Shown here: positions 1-6,312 of the stretch, one piece after another
Layout of the letters: each line of letters opens with the position of its first letter
How positions within the stretch are numbered: the stretch's first letter is position 1
NCBI GenBank assembly: GCA_948468495.1
Contig: CAOKJI010000117.1
Span: 1-6,404, forward strand
Source: an uncultured Dorea sp.
Lineage (GTDB): Bacteria; Bacillota_A; Clostridia; Lachnospirales; Lachnospiraceae
DNA length: 6,404 nt
Direction of reading: 5' to 3'
The notes under the pieces: model-generated
Seen by the model: only the letters and a program-made list of their open reading frames with translations
The model's database searches: none
What the model was told of the DNA's origin: nothing
Made by a program: the position numbers and the translations under genes

Positions 1-9
1 AATTGCTGC

Positions 10-189
10 TTACGTAGTCTTAGGAACGAAGGCATTCCTGAGTTTCTTAGACTACATTGGCAGGAAGTTCACCTACAGAACCTGCCACTGGCAGCTTCCT
101 TCGGATGCATGGCAACTGGAATGTTGTCTCGCCTTGCTTCGTATGCCGCAGTTTGCAGGCCAGAGCAGGCGGCGTGTGAACTGTAACTG
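10..189 (+). ncRNA. Candidate structured non-coding RNA, 5' end probably outside the window
   Basis: No convincing reading frame is present here, but the stretch is dense in stems. On the plus strand, 14-18 pairs with 51-55 and 19-26 with 35-42 (CTTAGGAA/TTCCTGAG). The second helix includes a U-G wobble at 21/40 that would be an A-C mismatch on the other strand, which favours the plus strand. A second arm pairs 58-63 with 82-87 (TGGCAG/CTGCCA), enclosing GTTC/GAAC (67-70/78-81) around a 7-base loop. Further possible helices are 112-118 with 149-156, 130-137 with 165-171, and a long-range pairing AGTTCAC/GTGAACT (66-72/176-182). Some of these are mutually exclusive or would form a pseudoknot. 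GTAACTG at 183-189 has no partner inside the window. The region is not recognisably tRNA, tmRNA, RNase P RNA or SRP RNA. A Firmicutes structured RNA of about 200 nt such as the raiA-motif RNA is a possibility I cannot confirm. No U-tract terminator follows. The call is inferred from pairing alone. Confidence 0.38.
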
Positions 190-197
190 AAACAACT

Positions 198-746
198 CTA
201 TCCGTAAATAATGGATGCTGCAATCTCTTCTGCTTTTGCTTTATCTGTCAATACTTCTGTCAGCTTCAGTGCAAAATCAATGGCGGTACCCATTCCCCGG
301 CTGGTAATCATATTGCCGTCTAATACTACAGGTGTTTTCATAATTACCGCGCCGGAAAGCTTGTCTTCTACCGACGGATAGCAGGCTGCTCGCTTACCCT
401 TCAGCAGACCAAGTCCTCCCAGAATACTTGGGGCTGCACAAATCGCCGCAACATATTTTCCATTCTCCGCAAAGTCTCTTACCACACGCTTCACACCGGC
501 ATGCATATCCAGATTCGTAGTTCCCGGCATGCCGCCCGGAAGCACAATCATATCAAATTCTGTAAAATCTACCTCATGAAATAAATCCTCTGTCTGCACG
601 TTAATTCCATGGGCGCCATGCACCATATAGTCTTCCGTAATAGAAACAGTGTCCACATAGATACTCGCCCTTCTGAGTATATCCACAACGGTAAGACCCT
701 CAATCTCTTCAAATCCGTCTGCCAAAAGAACTGCTACTCTCTTCAT
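198..746 (-). CDS. DJ-1/PfpI family protein (DJ-1 subfamily, YajL-like)
   Basis: This is a cytoplasmic protein of 182 residues, the usual length of single-domain DJ-1 proteins, with the flavodoxin-like class I glutamine amidotransferase-type fold. The N-terminal strand and the acidic DGFEEIE segment (10-16) supply Glu16, equivalent to the Glu that hydrogen-bonds the reactive cysteine in human DJ-1. VLPGGMPG (68-75) is the glycine loop, AICAAP (101-106) is the nucleophile elbow with Cys103, and TSRGMGTAIDFAL (148-160) is the typical C-terminal signature. The position of human DJ-1 His126 is Tyr here (CYP, 122-124), a change seen in other bacterial members. Family members are variously described as redox-responsive chaperones, glyoxalases or protein deglycases. 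The sequence does not decide among these. The ATG is supported by TTTGGAGG (753-760 on the complement) 6 nt upstream. It is a single-gene unit with its own promoter (788-816), divergent from the CYTH gene. No terminator hairpin was found after the stop. Confidence 0.93.
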   Translation of the reverse strand: MKRVAVLLADGFEEIEGLTVVDILRRASIYVDTVSITEDYMVHGAHGINVQTEDLFHEVDFTEFDMIVLPGGMPGTTNLDMHAGVKRVVRDFAENGKYVAAICAAPSILGGLGLLKGKRAACYPSVEDKLSGAVIMKTPVVLDGNMITSRGMGTAIDFALKLTEVLTDKAKAEEIAASIIYG

Positions 747-787
747 TATCGTCCTCCAAATTATTATAAATTTACATATTTATAGTA

Positions 788-816
788 ATTTTAGCAAACT
801 ACTACCAAAAATGCAA
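788..816 (-). promoter_or_regulatory. Sigma-A type promoter for the DJ-1 family gene
   Basis: On the minus strand, TTGCAT (816-811) and TAAAAT (793-788) are separated by exactly 17 nt. This is close to the consensus TTGACA-17-TATAAT. The -10 box lies about 40 nt upstream of the start codon, leaving a short AT-rich leader that contains the ribosome binding site. Read from sequence only; the transcription start is not mapped. Confidence 0.65.
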
Positions 817-821
817 TTGTT

Positions 822-831
822 AGTGTACACT
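822..831. promoter_or_regulatory. Palindrome AGTGTACACT, possible operator
   Basis: This is a perfect 10-bp inverted repeat between the divergent DJ-1 and CYTH genes. It lies just upstream of the DJ-1 gene's -35 box and about 27 bp before the CYTH start codon. One more T-A pair can be added beyond a single mismatch (TTAGTGTACACTTA). Such short symmetric sites are typical of dimeric helix-turn-helix repressors, for example GntR family members. No regulator gene is adjacent, so binding is only inferred. Confidence 0.3.
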
Positions 832-843
832 TATTGTATAAAT

Positions 844-850
844 GGAGGGG
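844..850 (+). promoter_or_regulatory. Ribosome binding site that sets the CYTH gene start at 858
   Basis: GGAGGGG ends 7 nt before ATG at 858-860. The same reading frame is open back to a TTG at 834, but that codon has no purine-rich stretch upstream and would place this strong Shine-Dalgarno inside the gene. The protein from 858 also begins directly with the family's ExExK motif, so 858 is preferred. Confidence 0.85.
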
Positions 851-857
851 AACTATT

Positions 858-1301
858 ATGGAAATTGAGCGTAAATATTTGATTCATACCTTACCAGACA
901 ATTTAAATATTGTAAAAACAAGAGAGATTGAGCAGGGGTATCTCTGTACGGAGCCGGTGGTCCGTATCCGCAAGGACAATGATAAATATGAACTGACTTA
1001 TAAGTCCAAGGGACTGATGTCCCGGGAGGAATATAATCTGCCTTTGACTGAGGAGGCTTATGAACATCTGAAGGAGAAAATTGACGGACGCCTAATCGTT
1101 AAGAGCAGACATGAAATTCCGCTGGGCGAATCGCTTATAATAGAACTGGATATCTTTCATGGGGAGCTGAAACCTTTGATTCTGGCTGAGGTCGAATTTC
1201 CTGATGTGGAAAAAGCGAACGCCTTCACACCGCCGGGATGGTTCGGCGAAGACGTTACTTTTTCCTCTGAATATCATAATAGTACGCTAAGCAAACGATA
1301 A
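858..1301 (+). CDS. CYTH domain protein, triphosphate tunnel metalloenzyme
   Basis: This is a soluble protein of 147 residues, the compact form typical of bacterial CYTH proteins. It opens with MEIERKYL, the diagnostic ExExK signature (Glu2, Glu4, Lys6), which coordinates the divalent metal and binds triphosphate. Further tunnel residues are visible: VRIRK (35-39), YELTYKSKG (44-52), Arg84, the acidic pair in IELDIF (95-100), and AEVEF (110-114). The C-terminal WFGEDVT...YHNSTL matches the usual plug helix of the family. Small bacterial members characterised so far hydrolyse inorganic tripolyphosphate or other triphosphates. The exact substrate here cannot be read from sequence. No adenylate cyclase features or CHAD domain are present. 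The ATG at 858 is chosen over an in-frame TTG at 834. The gene stands alone, divergent from the DJ-1 gene and convergent with the ABC permease, whose stop is 16 bp away. I found no strong sigma-A promoter for it. Confidence 0.9.
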   Translation: MEIERKYLIHTLPDNLNIVKTREIEQGYLCTEPVVRIRKDNDKYELTYKSKGLMSREEYNLPLTEEAYEHLKEKIDGRLIVKSRHEIPLGESLIIELDIFHGELKPLILAEVEFPDVEKANAFTPPGWFGEDVTFSSEYHNSTLSKR

Positions 1302-1317
1302 TACGCTGCACATTTTT

Positions 1318-3816
1318 TTATTCCATCCCTCTCATCCGCTCAATTACAGAGCTTCCCCTTTCCATCTGCCGGTAGGTAATAAGAGGAATCCCTACGCAGA
1401 CCGCAATCGTCAATGCTGCTGCCGCCAGCATCGGAAACAGAGGGATTTTAAATTCTACTCCATTATAGTTCATAGACTGGTATAAATAATATGTGACGCC
1501 AAGCCCGGCTGTCAGCGTGACGAGCCATGCCCCGGCCGCATAGAGCAGGCCCTCTAACGCCAGCATTCCATTCATCTGCTTTCCCGTCATCCCGATGCTT
1601 TCCATAACCGATAACTCCAACTTACGGCTCTGGATACTGCCCGCGGAGGTATTCATATAATTCATTATCCCAATGAACGCTAAGATTAGTACGATACTGA
1701 TTCCTACCTCCATCATATTTCCCTGAGCCTTTTTCACCGTTTTCGCCAATTCTATTTTGGATTCATAGGAATAATCTTTGGCCCGGGGGATTTCATCGAC
1801 AGCGGCGAGCAGCTCTTTTTCCGTCTCCTCGTCATATTCTTCCCGATAAGTAATTCCTATTTTAAATACAATCGGTTCCGCCGCAAATTCCCTCACTGCC
1901 TCTTCGCTGACAATCACAACAGGCGGATAGGTCGCCAGCGCGTTATACGCATTTTCATCGGTAAGTCCTGCAATCTCAAAGGTACGGCTGTGCTCCGCAT
2001 TTCCATAAGCTGCGCAGGTAACCGTTTTCCCTGCAACGTCACTGTTTGTAAAAGCCAGGGAATCCCGGTACAAAAGGCATGTCTCGCCGCCGAAAAACGA
2101 CTCTTCGGACACCGGTTCCTCAAGCGTAGCATTCAGGGCCTTAAAATCCGATTCCCCAATCCCCACCAGCACTGAGCCGAAATTCTCAGGATGCTCCTTG
2201 TATTCTTCCACTTCGTCCTCATAGGGAATATTCATCCATGTTTCATAAAATTCCCTCATCCACCGGTCGGAAAAATCCGGCTCCCAGGGAACGGTAATCT
2301 CCGTATAAATAACCGGGTCAATTTCCTCAATGCCCTCTATCTGACTCAGCCTCTCAAGAAGCGCACCGTCAAAAATCTCCGCATGGTCCTCCAAATTCCC
2401 TTTTTTCATCGTATCGTTTTTCAACACCATATCCAGATTCCGGAAATGAAAATAATATTCTCTGGCGCCCTGAGACAAAATCAGGGTCACCGCGCATAAG
2501 AATACTGCCAGACTGACCGCCAGCGACCCTACCACAACCGCTGATTTCTTCTTATCCTTTCCCACCTGTTCTTTTGCCATCCGCCAAATCAGCTTTCCTT
2601 TCTTTACCCTGCGGTTTTTCCGAATCCCGGATACAGGCCTGTATCCAAGCGCTTCCATCGGAGAACTTAAAACCGCAATCTTGGCCGGTTTTAAACCGGC
2701 GGCAAAAACAGTAATCCCTGTAAAAATTACCGTCAGAAGAAAAACAGCCGGATGGAAGGAAATCGTAATTCCTCCGATTTTCCCCGCCCGAATCCCTAAT
2801 GATTTTACAACGCCTGGAATCAATACGAATGACAGACCGCTGCCAAGAAGGATTCCTCCAGGTATTCCAATTCCGCCAATTAACAGCATCTGATATCTCA
2901 TCCATCCATAAATCTGACGGCCTGTCATGCCAACCGTCTGCAGCAGGCCGAAATAACGGATATTCCCCGCCGTAGACAAATACATGATGTTATAAATCAG
3001 AAGATACGCGCAGAGACAAATCACCAGAACCAGACACACAATGCCGGTATAAATCTGCACCGAATAACCGGTATCCGTCTCGAAAAACAGCCTTTGGGCT
3101 TTGTCAAGCTTCATAGAACGGATAAATTCTTCCTGATATTTCTCCGACACCAGCCTTTTCTTAAACTTCATATAACACCGTCCGGAGGACACGTCTGAAA
3201 AACGGCACCCCGTCTGGTCATAAAAACTTTTTGAAACATAGAAAACATCTCTTGCCCCGAACCCCTCCCAGAATCCGCAGATACGGAAGGTCTTCTCTGA
3301 CAGTTCACCCTGTATAATGCAGACGACAGATAATTCATCGCCGATTTCCATGCCGGAAAAACCGCATCCTTCCAGGGCCTCCCTTGTGGCCATCACCTCA
3401 TTCTCTTTTACCGGATAGCTCCCGGTAACCGACTCTCTCGCCGGAGCCATCATCTGCTCCCAGTAAACTGAATCTGCATACACAAGCCCGACGTCCGGCG
3501 TTTTATCATAAGCCGTTTCTTCCACAGCGCCGGACACAGCGGCAATCCCATACGCCTCCACATCCGGGTTATTTTTCAGGATTTCCTCCTGTTCCTCTGT
3601 CATACCGTACATGATAGCGTCAAACTCCGCGCCGCCCAGACGAATGTTCTGCAATCGCTGCATTTTAAAATAAGTAACGCCTACTGTAAAGACACTAAAC
3701 AGCAGAAAAGACGATAACAGTACTGCCAGTATCATCGTAATACTCCTGCGCCGGTTACTCTTTAAGGACTTCCATGCCATCCGGGATACGACGGCCATAT
3801 TATTGTTCTTAAGCAT
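1318..3816 (-). CDS. ABC transporter permease, FtsX/MacB type, duplicated
   Basis: This is a membrane protein of 832 residues from ATG 3816. About eight transmembrane segments are visible, near 26-50, 256-279, 309-336, 354-376, 425-448, 702-720, 753-778 and 792-813. That is two repeats of one N-terminal helix, a large extracytoplasmic domain (about 51-255 and 449-701) and a three-helix FtsX domain. The repeats share a coupling-helix motif before their last two helices: LLQTVGMTGRQI (291-302) and SVMESIGMTGKQM (736-748). This mechanotransmission architecture is used by exporters and lipoprotein or peptide-handling transporters rather than importers. The substrate is unknown and there is no signal peptide. 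A GTG at 3825 is also in frame, but the purine run GAAGGGAAG (3833-3825) abuts it, whereas it sits 8 nt before ATG 3816, so the ATG is chosen. The gene overlaps the end of the ATPase gene by 8 bp, so the two are translationally coupled. It differs from ten-helix BceB-type permeases by its internal duplication. Confidence 0.92.
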   Translation of the reverse strand: MLKNNNMAVVSRMAWKSLKSNRRRSITMILAVLLSSFLLFSVFTVGVTYFKMQRLQNIRLGGAEFDAIMYGMTEEQEEILKNNPDVEAYGIAAVSGAVEETAYDKTPDVGLVYADSVYWEQMMAPARESVTGSYPVKENEVMATREALEGCGFSGMEIGDELSVVCIIQGELSEKTFRICGFWEGFGARDVFYVSKSFYDQTGCRFSDVSSGRCYMKFKKRLVSEKYQEEFIRSMKLDKAQRLFFETDTGYSVQIYTGIVCLVLVICLCAYLLIYNIMYLSTAGNIRYFGLLQTVGMTGRQIYGWMRYQMLLIGGIGIPGGILLGSGLSFVLIPGVVKSLGIRAGKIGGITISFHPAVFLLTVIFTGITVFAAGLKPAKIAVLSSPMEALGYRPVSGIRKNRRVKKGKLIWRMAKEQVGKDKKKSAVVVGSLAVSLAVFLCAVTLILSQGAREYYFHFRNLDMVLKNDTMKKGNLEDHAEIFDGALLERLSQIEGIEEIDPVIYTEITVPWEPDFSDRWMREFYETWMNIPYEDEVEEYKEHPENFGSVLVGIGESDFKALNATLEEPVSEESFFGGETCLLYRDSLAFTNSDVAGKTVTCAAYGNAEHSRTFEIAGLTDENAYNALATYPPVVIVSEEAVREFAAEPIVFKIGITYREEYDEETEKELLAAVDEIPRAKDYSYESKIELAKTVKKAQGNMMEVGISIVLILAFIGIMNYMNTSAGSIQSRKLELSVMESIGMTGKQMNGMLALEGLLYAAGAWLVTLTAGLGVTYYLYQSMNYNGVEFKIPLFPMLAAAALTIAVCVGIPLITYRQMERGSSVIERMRGME

Positions 3817-4498
3817 GGAAATCACTTCCCTTCACAATCCGGCCGTCCTCTATACGGACAATCCTGTCCGCCATCTGGGCAATATCATTGTCATGGGTAA
3901 TCAGGACAATCGTCTGCTGAAACTGATTCGCCGCCATCTTAAGCAGTCCTAACACATCATGGCTCGTGGCTGTGTCAAGATTCCCGGTAGGCTCATCCGC
4001 AAGGATAATCGCCGGTTTGGACGCCAGCGCCCTGGCAATCGCCGCCCTCTGCTGCTGTCCGCCGGATAAGGCTCCCGGCAGCGCCTCCTTCTTCTCCTGC
4101 AGCTTCAGCAAATCCAGAATCTCTTCCACAAATCCTTTATCAATGCGCCGGCCGTCTAATTCTAAGGGAAGCACCACATTTTCATAAACATTCAAATCCG
4201 GCACCAGATTGTAATTCTGGAAAATAAACCCAACCTTCCTGCGCCGGAAAATCGTCAGTTCTTCCTTCGTCATACCAGCCAGGAGCCTGCCGGAAACAGA
4301 TACCGCCCCCGCCGTAGGGATGTCCAATCCTCCCACCATATGCAATAGCGTACTCTTTCCGCTCCCTGACTTGCCGATGATTGCGACAAATTCCTGTTCC
4401 TTTACCCGGAAGTTCACGCCATCCAACGCCTTAACCGTATTGTCTCCCAGTTTATAATATTTTTTCAGACCCTTTGTTTCTACAATCCATGAATCCAT
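3809..4498 (-). CDS. ABC transporter ATP-binding protein, MacB/LolD type
   Basis: This is a 229-residue cytoplasmic nucleotide-binding subunit of the MacB/LolD/BceA class, with every catalytic motif intact. Walker A is GKSGSGKST (42-50), the Q-loop is Gln94 in FIFQNYNLVP, and the signature is LSGGQQQR (144-151). Walker B is IILADEP (164-170) with catalytic Glu169, the D-loop is GNLD (172-175), and the H-loop is His202 in ITHDND. The N-terminal A-loop region is KKYYKLGDNTVKALDGV. The QNYNLVPDLNVYENV stretch is typical of subunits that pair with FtsX-type permeases. The protein should dimerise and drive the permease encoded immediately downstream. The ATG is supported by AAAGGAGG (4512-4505) 6 nt upstream. 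The stop overlaps the permease start. The control region upstream carries direct repeats that suggest activation by a two-component regulator, but no such genes are in the window. Confidence 0.96.
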   Translation of the reverse strand: MDSWIVETKGLKKYYKLGDNTVKALDGVNFRVKEQEFVAIIGKSGSGKSTLLHMVGGLDIPTAGAVSVSGRLLAGMTKEELTIFRRRKVGFIFQNYNLVPDLNVYENVVLPLELDGRRIDKGFVEEILDLLKLQEKKEALPGALSGGQQQRAAIARALASKPAIILADEPTGNLDTATSHDVLGLLKMAANQFQQTIVLITHDNDIAQMADRIVRIEDGRIVKGSDFHA

Positions 4499-4524
4499 AT
4501 TCTGCCTCCTTTATCTTTGATATC

Positions 4525-4561
4525 TCTATACTAGCAGGCAATAATCACAAACCAGTCACAA
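4525..4561 (-). promoter_or_regulatory. Probable activator-dependent promoter of the ABC operon, with TTGTGA direct repeats
   Basis: On the minus strand a plausible -10 is TAGTAT (4533-4528) or the overlapping TATAGA (4530-4525). The position 17 nt upstream reads ACTGGT, a poor -35. Flanking that weak -35 are two direct copies of TTGTGA, at 4561-4556 and 4550-4545, with an 11-bp period (one helical turn). A third copy is at 4577-4572. Direct repeats with an 11-bp period over a weak -35 are the usual arrangement for OmpR/PhoB family response regulators. This is inferred from arrangement only. Confidence 0.45.
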
Positions 4562-4570
4562 TACTATATT

Positions 4571-4586
4571 ATCACAATTCTGTGAT
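4571..4586. promoter_or_regulatory. Interrupted palindrome ATCACA-n4-TGTGAT, possible operator
   Basis: Perfect 6-bp arms at 4571-4576 and 4581-4586 flank a 4-bp centre (ATTC). The left arm overlaps the distal TTGTGA/TCACAA repeat of the ABC operon control region. The site lies between the two divergent promoters, so it could serve either. The arms resemble CRP half-sites in the opposite orientation, but the spacing is not that of a CRP site. Confidence 0.3.
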
Positions 4587-4607
4587 TCTTTACTATCCTA
4601 CATAATT

Positions 4608-4633
4608 TGTGTATTGCATGTATCACATACACA
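4608..4633. promoter_or_regulatory. Nested inverted repeats in the glycosyltransferase promoter, likely operator
   Basis: The inner palindrome TGTAT-CAC-ATACA (4619-4631) lies inside the spacer between the -35 and -10 boxes. An outer pair, TGTGTAT (4608-4614) and ATACACA (4627-4633), shares the right arm. A dimeric repressor bound here would block RNA polymerase directly. The TGTAT/ATACA half-sites resemble those of some GntR family regulators, but the regulator is not in the window and the assignment is inferred. Confidence 0.42.
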
Positions 4634-4642
4634 GTATATAAT
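4614..4642 (+). promoter_or_regulatory. Sigma-A type promoter for the glycosyltransferase gene
   Basis: TTGCAT (4614-4619) and a perfect TATAAT (4637-4642) are separated by exactly 17 nt. The start codon of the glycosyltransferase gene is 41 nt beyond the -10 box, leaving an AT-rich leader with AAAGGA (4671-4676) 7 nt before the ATG. The -35 box is the same hexamer as in the DJ-1 gene promoter. This is the best promoter in the window. Confidence 0.75.
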
Positions 4643-4683
4643 TTTAGTAATTCAAATCTCTTATTTATAAAAAGGAAATAATT

Positions 4684-6312
4684 ATGATTTTGACAAAATC
4701 AGGCTTTAATAAAAAGAACAACTTCATCAAAATAGCATTCATGCTTTTTCTAGTGTTTCATGTATCATATATGGCAATTTGGGGAACCCAAAAAATAAAT
4801 TACCATGTAGATGAATATTACACCTACGGACTTGCCAATAACCGGGGTTCTATCGAACCAGTTCTGGAAGACGGCAAAATTTATAAAGGCGATACTGTAT
4901 TTCTCAATTATCTTGCCCCGGATGAGAATGAACGGTTTGATTATTCCATTGTGTGGGAGAATCAGGCAAATGATGTGCATCCGCCGTTATACTACATTTT
5001 TGTACACACCATCTGTTCTTTTTTCCCGAATGTGTTCAGCAAATGGGAAACTTTGACGCTGAATCTGGTATTCCTTGCGATTGTGGATATTCTTGTGTAT
5101 TTTATTGCAAAGCTACTAATGAAAAATCAATGGGCTTCTTTTTGGGCAATGATGCTAAACGGCATGACTGTTTTGTGTCTGAATATGGTACTATTCCTTA
5201 GAATGTACGTATTAATGACAGTTTTTGTTCTGGGTGTAGCGCTGTTATTTTTAAAATATTGGAACCGTTCTCTTGATAAGATGTTCTACATACTGCTCTT
5301 TTTCCTGTCTGTCGGAGGCGCATTAACGCAGTATTATTTTTTAATCTATCTTTTCTTTTCTGTGCTTGTTTTCGAATTTGTCAGACTCCTTCAAAATAGA
5401 TGGGGTAAGGAAACTCTCTTCTCGATTTTGACATTGGCAGGCGCTGGGGGCGTGAGTATTATGATATTTCCTGCTATGTTAGAACAGATATTCGGCGACG
5501 GTTACCGGGGACAACAGGCCTTTGAGAATGCCAGAACATTCACCGATGTCCCAAAACATATCGCAGAATATGTAGGAATCATAAATAACGAACTGTTTGG
5601 CGGTTTAGGGATTGTAATCTTGATTTTTGCGGTATGCTTTATCACACTGACCATATTCAAGTATCGAAAGAAGCTTAAAAAATTGCTTCCGCTATCCATT
5701 TTACTAATTCCGGCAGTTTGCTACTGCCTTGTAATTTCAGTAATCGCGCCTTATCAGTATGATCGTTATATTATGGGGGTAGGGCCTTTATTTGTGCTTG
5801 CGGCTATCTATTTCATTTATCAAACTATGAACTATGTCTTACCGGACAGAGTTCGCCTGCCTGGATTCATAAATACGATCATAGTGGGACTTTTTGGAAT
5901 CATGATTATTTCCTCAATGTCTATTTCAAAATGGGATTCCCCCTATACATATCAGTCCACGAAAAGCCGCCTGGAAATTGCAAAGAAATATAAAGATTGC
6001 CACGTCTTATTTGTGTATAACGCACCTTGGACAGTGAATGATAAAATGCAGGAACTCATTCAGTATCAGGACTATACGTTTTTAAAAGAACAGGAAGTAA
6101 GCAATTACGTAACAGCAAACGACGGAGATGAGCTAATTGTGTACATTTCAAATTCTATAAAAATGGAAAGTGTAATACCGTTAATTCAAAAGAACAATCC
6201 AGAATTGACAAGGGTGGAACTATTATACCAGGATGCACACCCTGATTTTGCCAGCGTGTACTATTTGCCGTACGAAGGCAACGCTTCTGTCTCTATCGGT
6301 AACAGCCAGTGA
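4684..6312 (+). CDS. Polytopic membrane glycosyltransferase, GT-C fold, PMT/ArnT-like
   Basis: This is an integral membrane protein of 542 residues with roughly 11 transmembrane segments (near 14-34, 124-144, 151-169, 172-190, 200-216, 217-235, 245-266, 305-325, 333-354, 363-381 and 394-412). Just after the first helix is HVDEYYTYGLAN (41-52). Its Asp43-Glu44 sits in the first extracytoplasmic loop, where GT-C enzymes of the PMT/ArnT group keep the catalytic acid. A second family motif is DVHPPLYY (97-104), and YDRYIMGVGP (359-368) supplies Arg361 near a late helix. Such enzymes use polyprenyl-phosphate sugars as donors and act on the outer face of the membrane. The donor and acceptor cannot be read here. 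The C-terminal tail of about 128 residues (415-542) is hydrophilic and probably extracytoplasmic; I do not recognise it. The ATG has AAAGGA 7 nt upstream. The gene is AT-richer than the ABC genes and divergent from them. No obvious terminator follows. Confidence 0.82.
   Translation: MILTKSGFNKKNNFIKIAFMLFLVFHVSYMAIWGTQKINYHVDEYYTYGLANNRGSIEPVLEDGKIYKGDTVFLNYLAPDENERFDYSIVWENQANDVHPPLYYIFVHTICSFFPNVFSKWETLTLNLVFLAIVDILVYFIAKLLMKNQWASFWAMMLNGMTVLCLNMVLFLRMYVLMTVFVLGVALLFLKYWNRSLDKMFYILLFFLSVGGALTQYYFLIYLFFSVLVFEFVRLLQNRWGKETLFSILTLAGAGGVSIMIFPAMLEQIFGDGYRGQQAFENARTFTDVPKHIAEYVGIINNELFGGLGIVILIFAVCFITLTIFKYRKKLKKLLPLSILLIPAVCYCLVISVIAPYQYDRYIMGVGPLFVLAAIYFIYQTMNYVLPDRVRLPGFINTIIVGLFGIMIISSMSISKWDSPYTYQSTKSRLEIAKKYKDCHVLFVYNAPWTVNDKMQELIQYQDYTFLKEQEVSNYVTANDGDELIVYISNSIKMESVIPLIQKNNPELTRVELLYQDAHPDFASVYYLPYEGNASVSIGNSQ

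Noticed and set aside
14..55. Rho-independent terminator at the left end
   Set aside because: The hairpin is convincing but there is no T-tract after it on either strand; it fits better as one arm of a larger RNA.
75..120. SRP RNA domain on the minus strand (the GAAGGAAGC stretch resembles the SRP tetraloop region)
   Set aside because: The surrounding bases do not form the conserved symmetric loop, and the flanking stems do not fit.
817..842. TTGTTA (817-822) and TATAAA (837-842) as a plus-strand promoter for the CYTH gene
   Set aside because: The spacer is only 14 nt, and transcription would start inside or just after the ribosome binding site.
834..857. TTG start giving eight extra N-terminal residues on the CYTH protein
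   Set aside because: The strong GGAGGGG at 844-850 would lie inside the gene, and the family's N-terminal ExExK motif starts at the ATG at 858.
1990..2905. Reading frames of 61 to 117 codons on both strands inside the permease gene
   Set aside because: They overlap a clearly conserved long gene, encode no recognisable protein motifs, and are explained by the base composition of that gene.
3817..3825. GTG start for the ABC permease
   Set aside because: The purine-rich run abuts this GTG directly, whereas it is well spaced for the ATG at 3816, which also gives a typical N-terminus.
3966..4187. Plus-strand frame of 73 codons inside the ATPase gene
   Set aside because: It lies opposite the signature and Walker B region of an intact ATPase; its product shows no family features.
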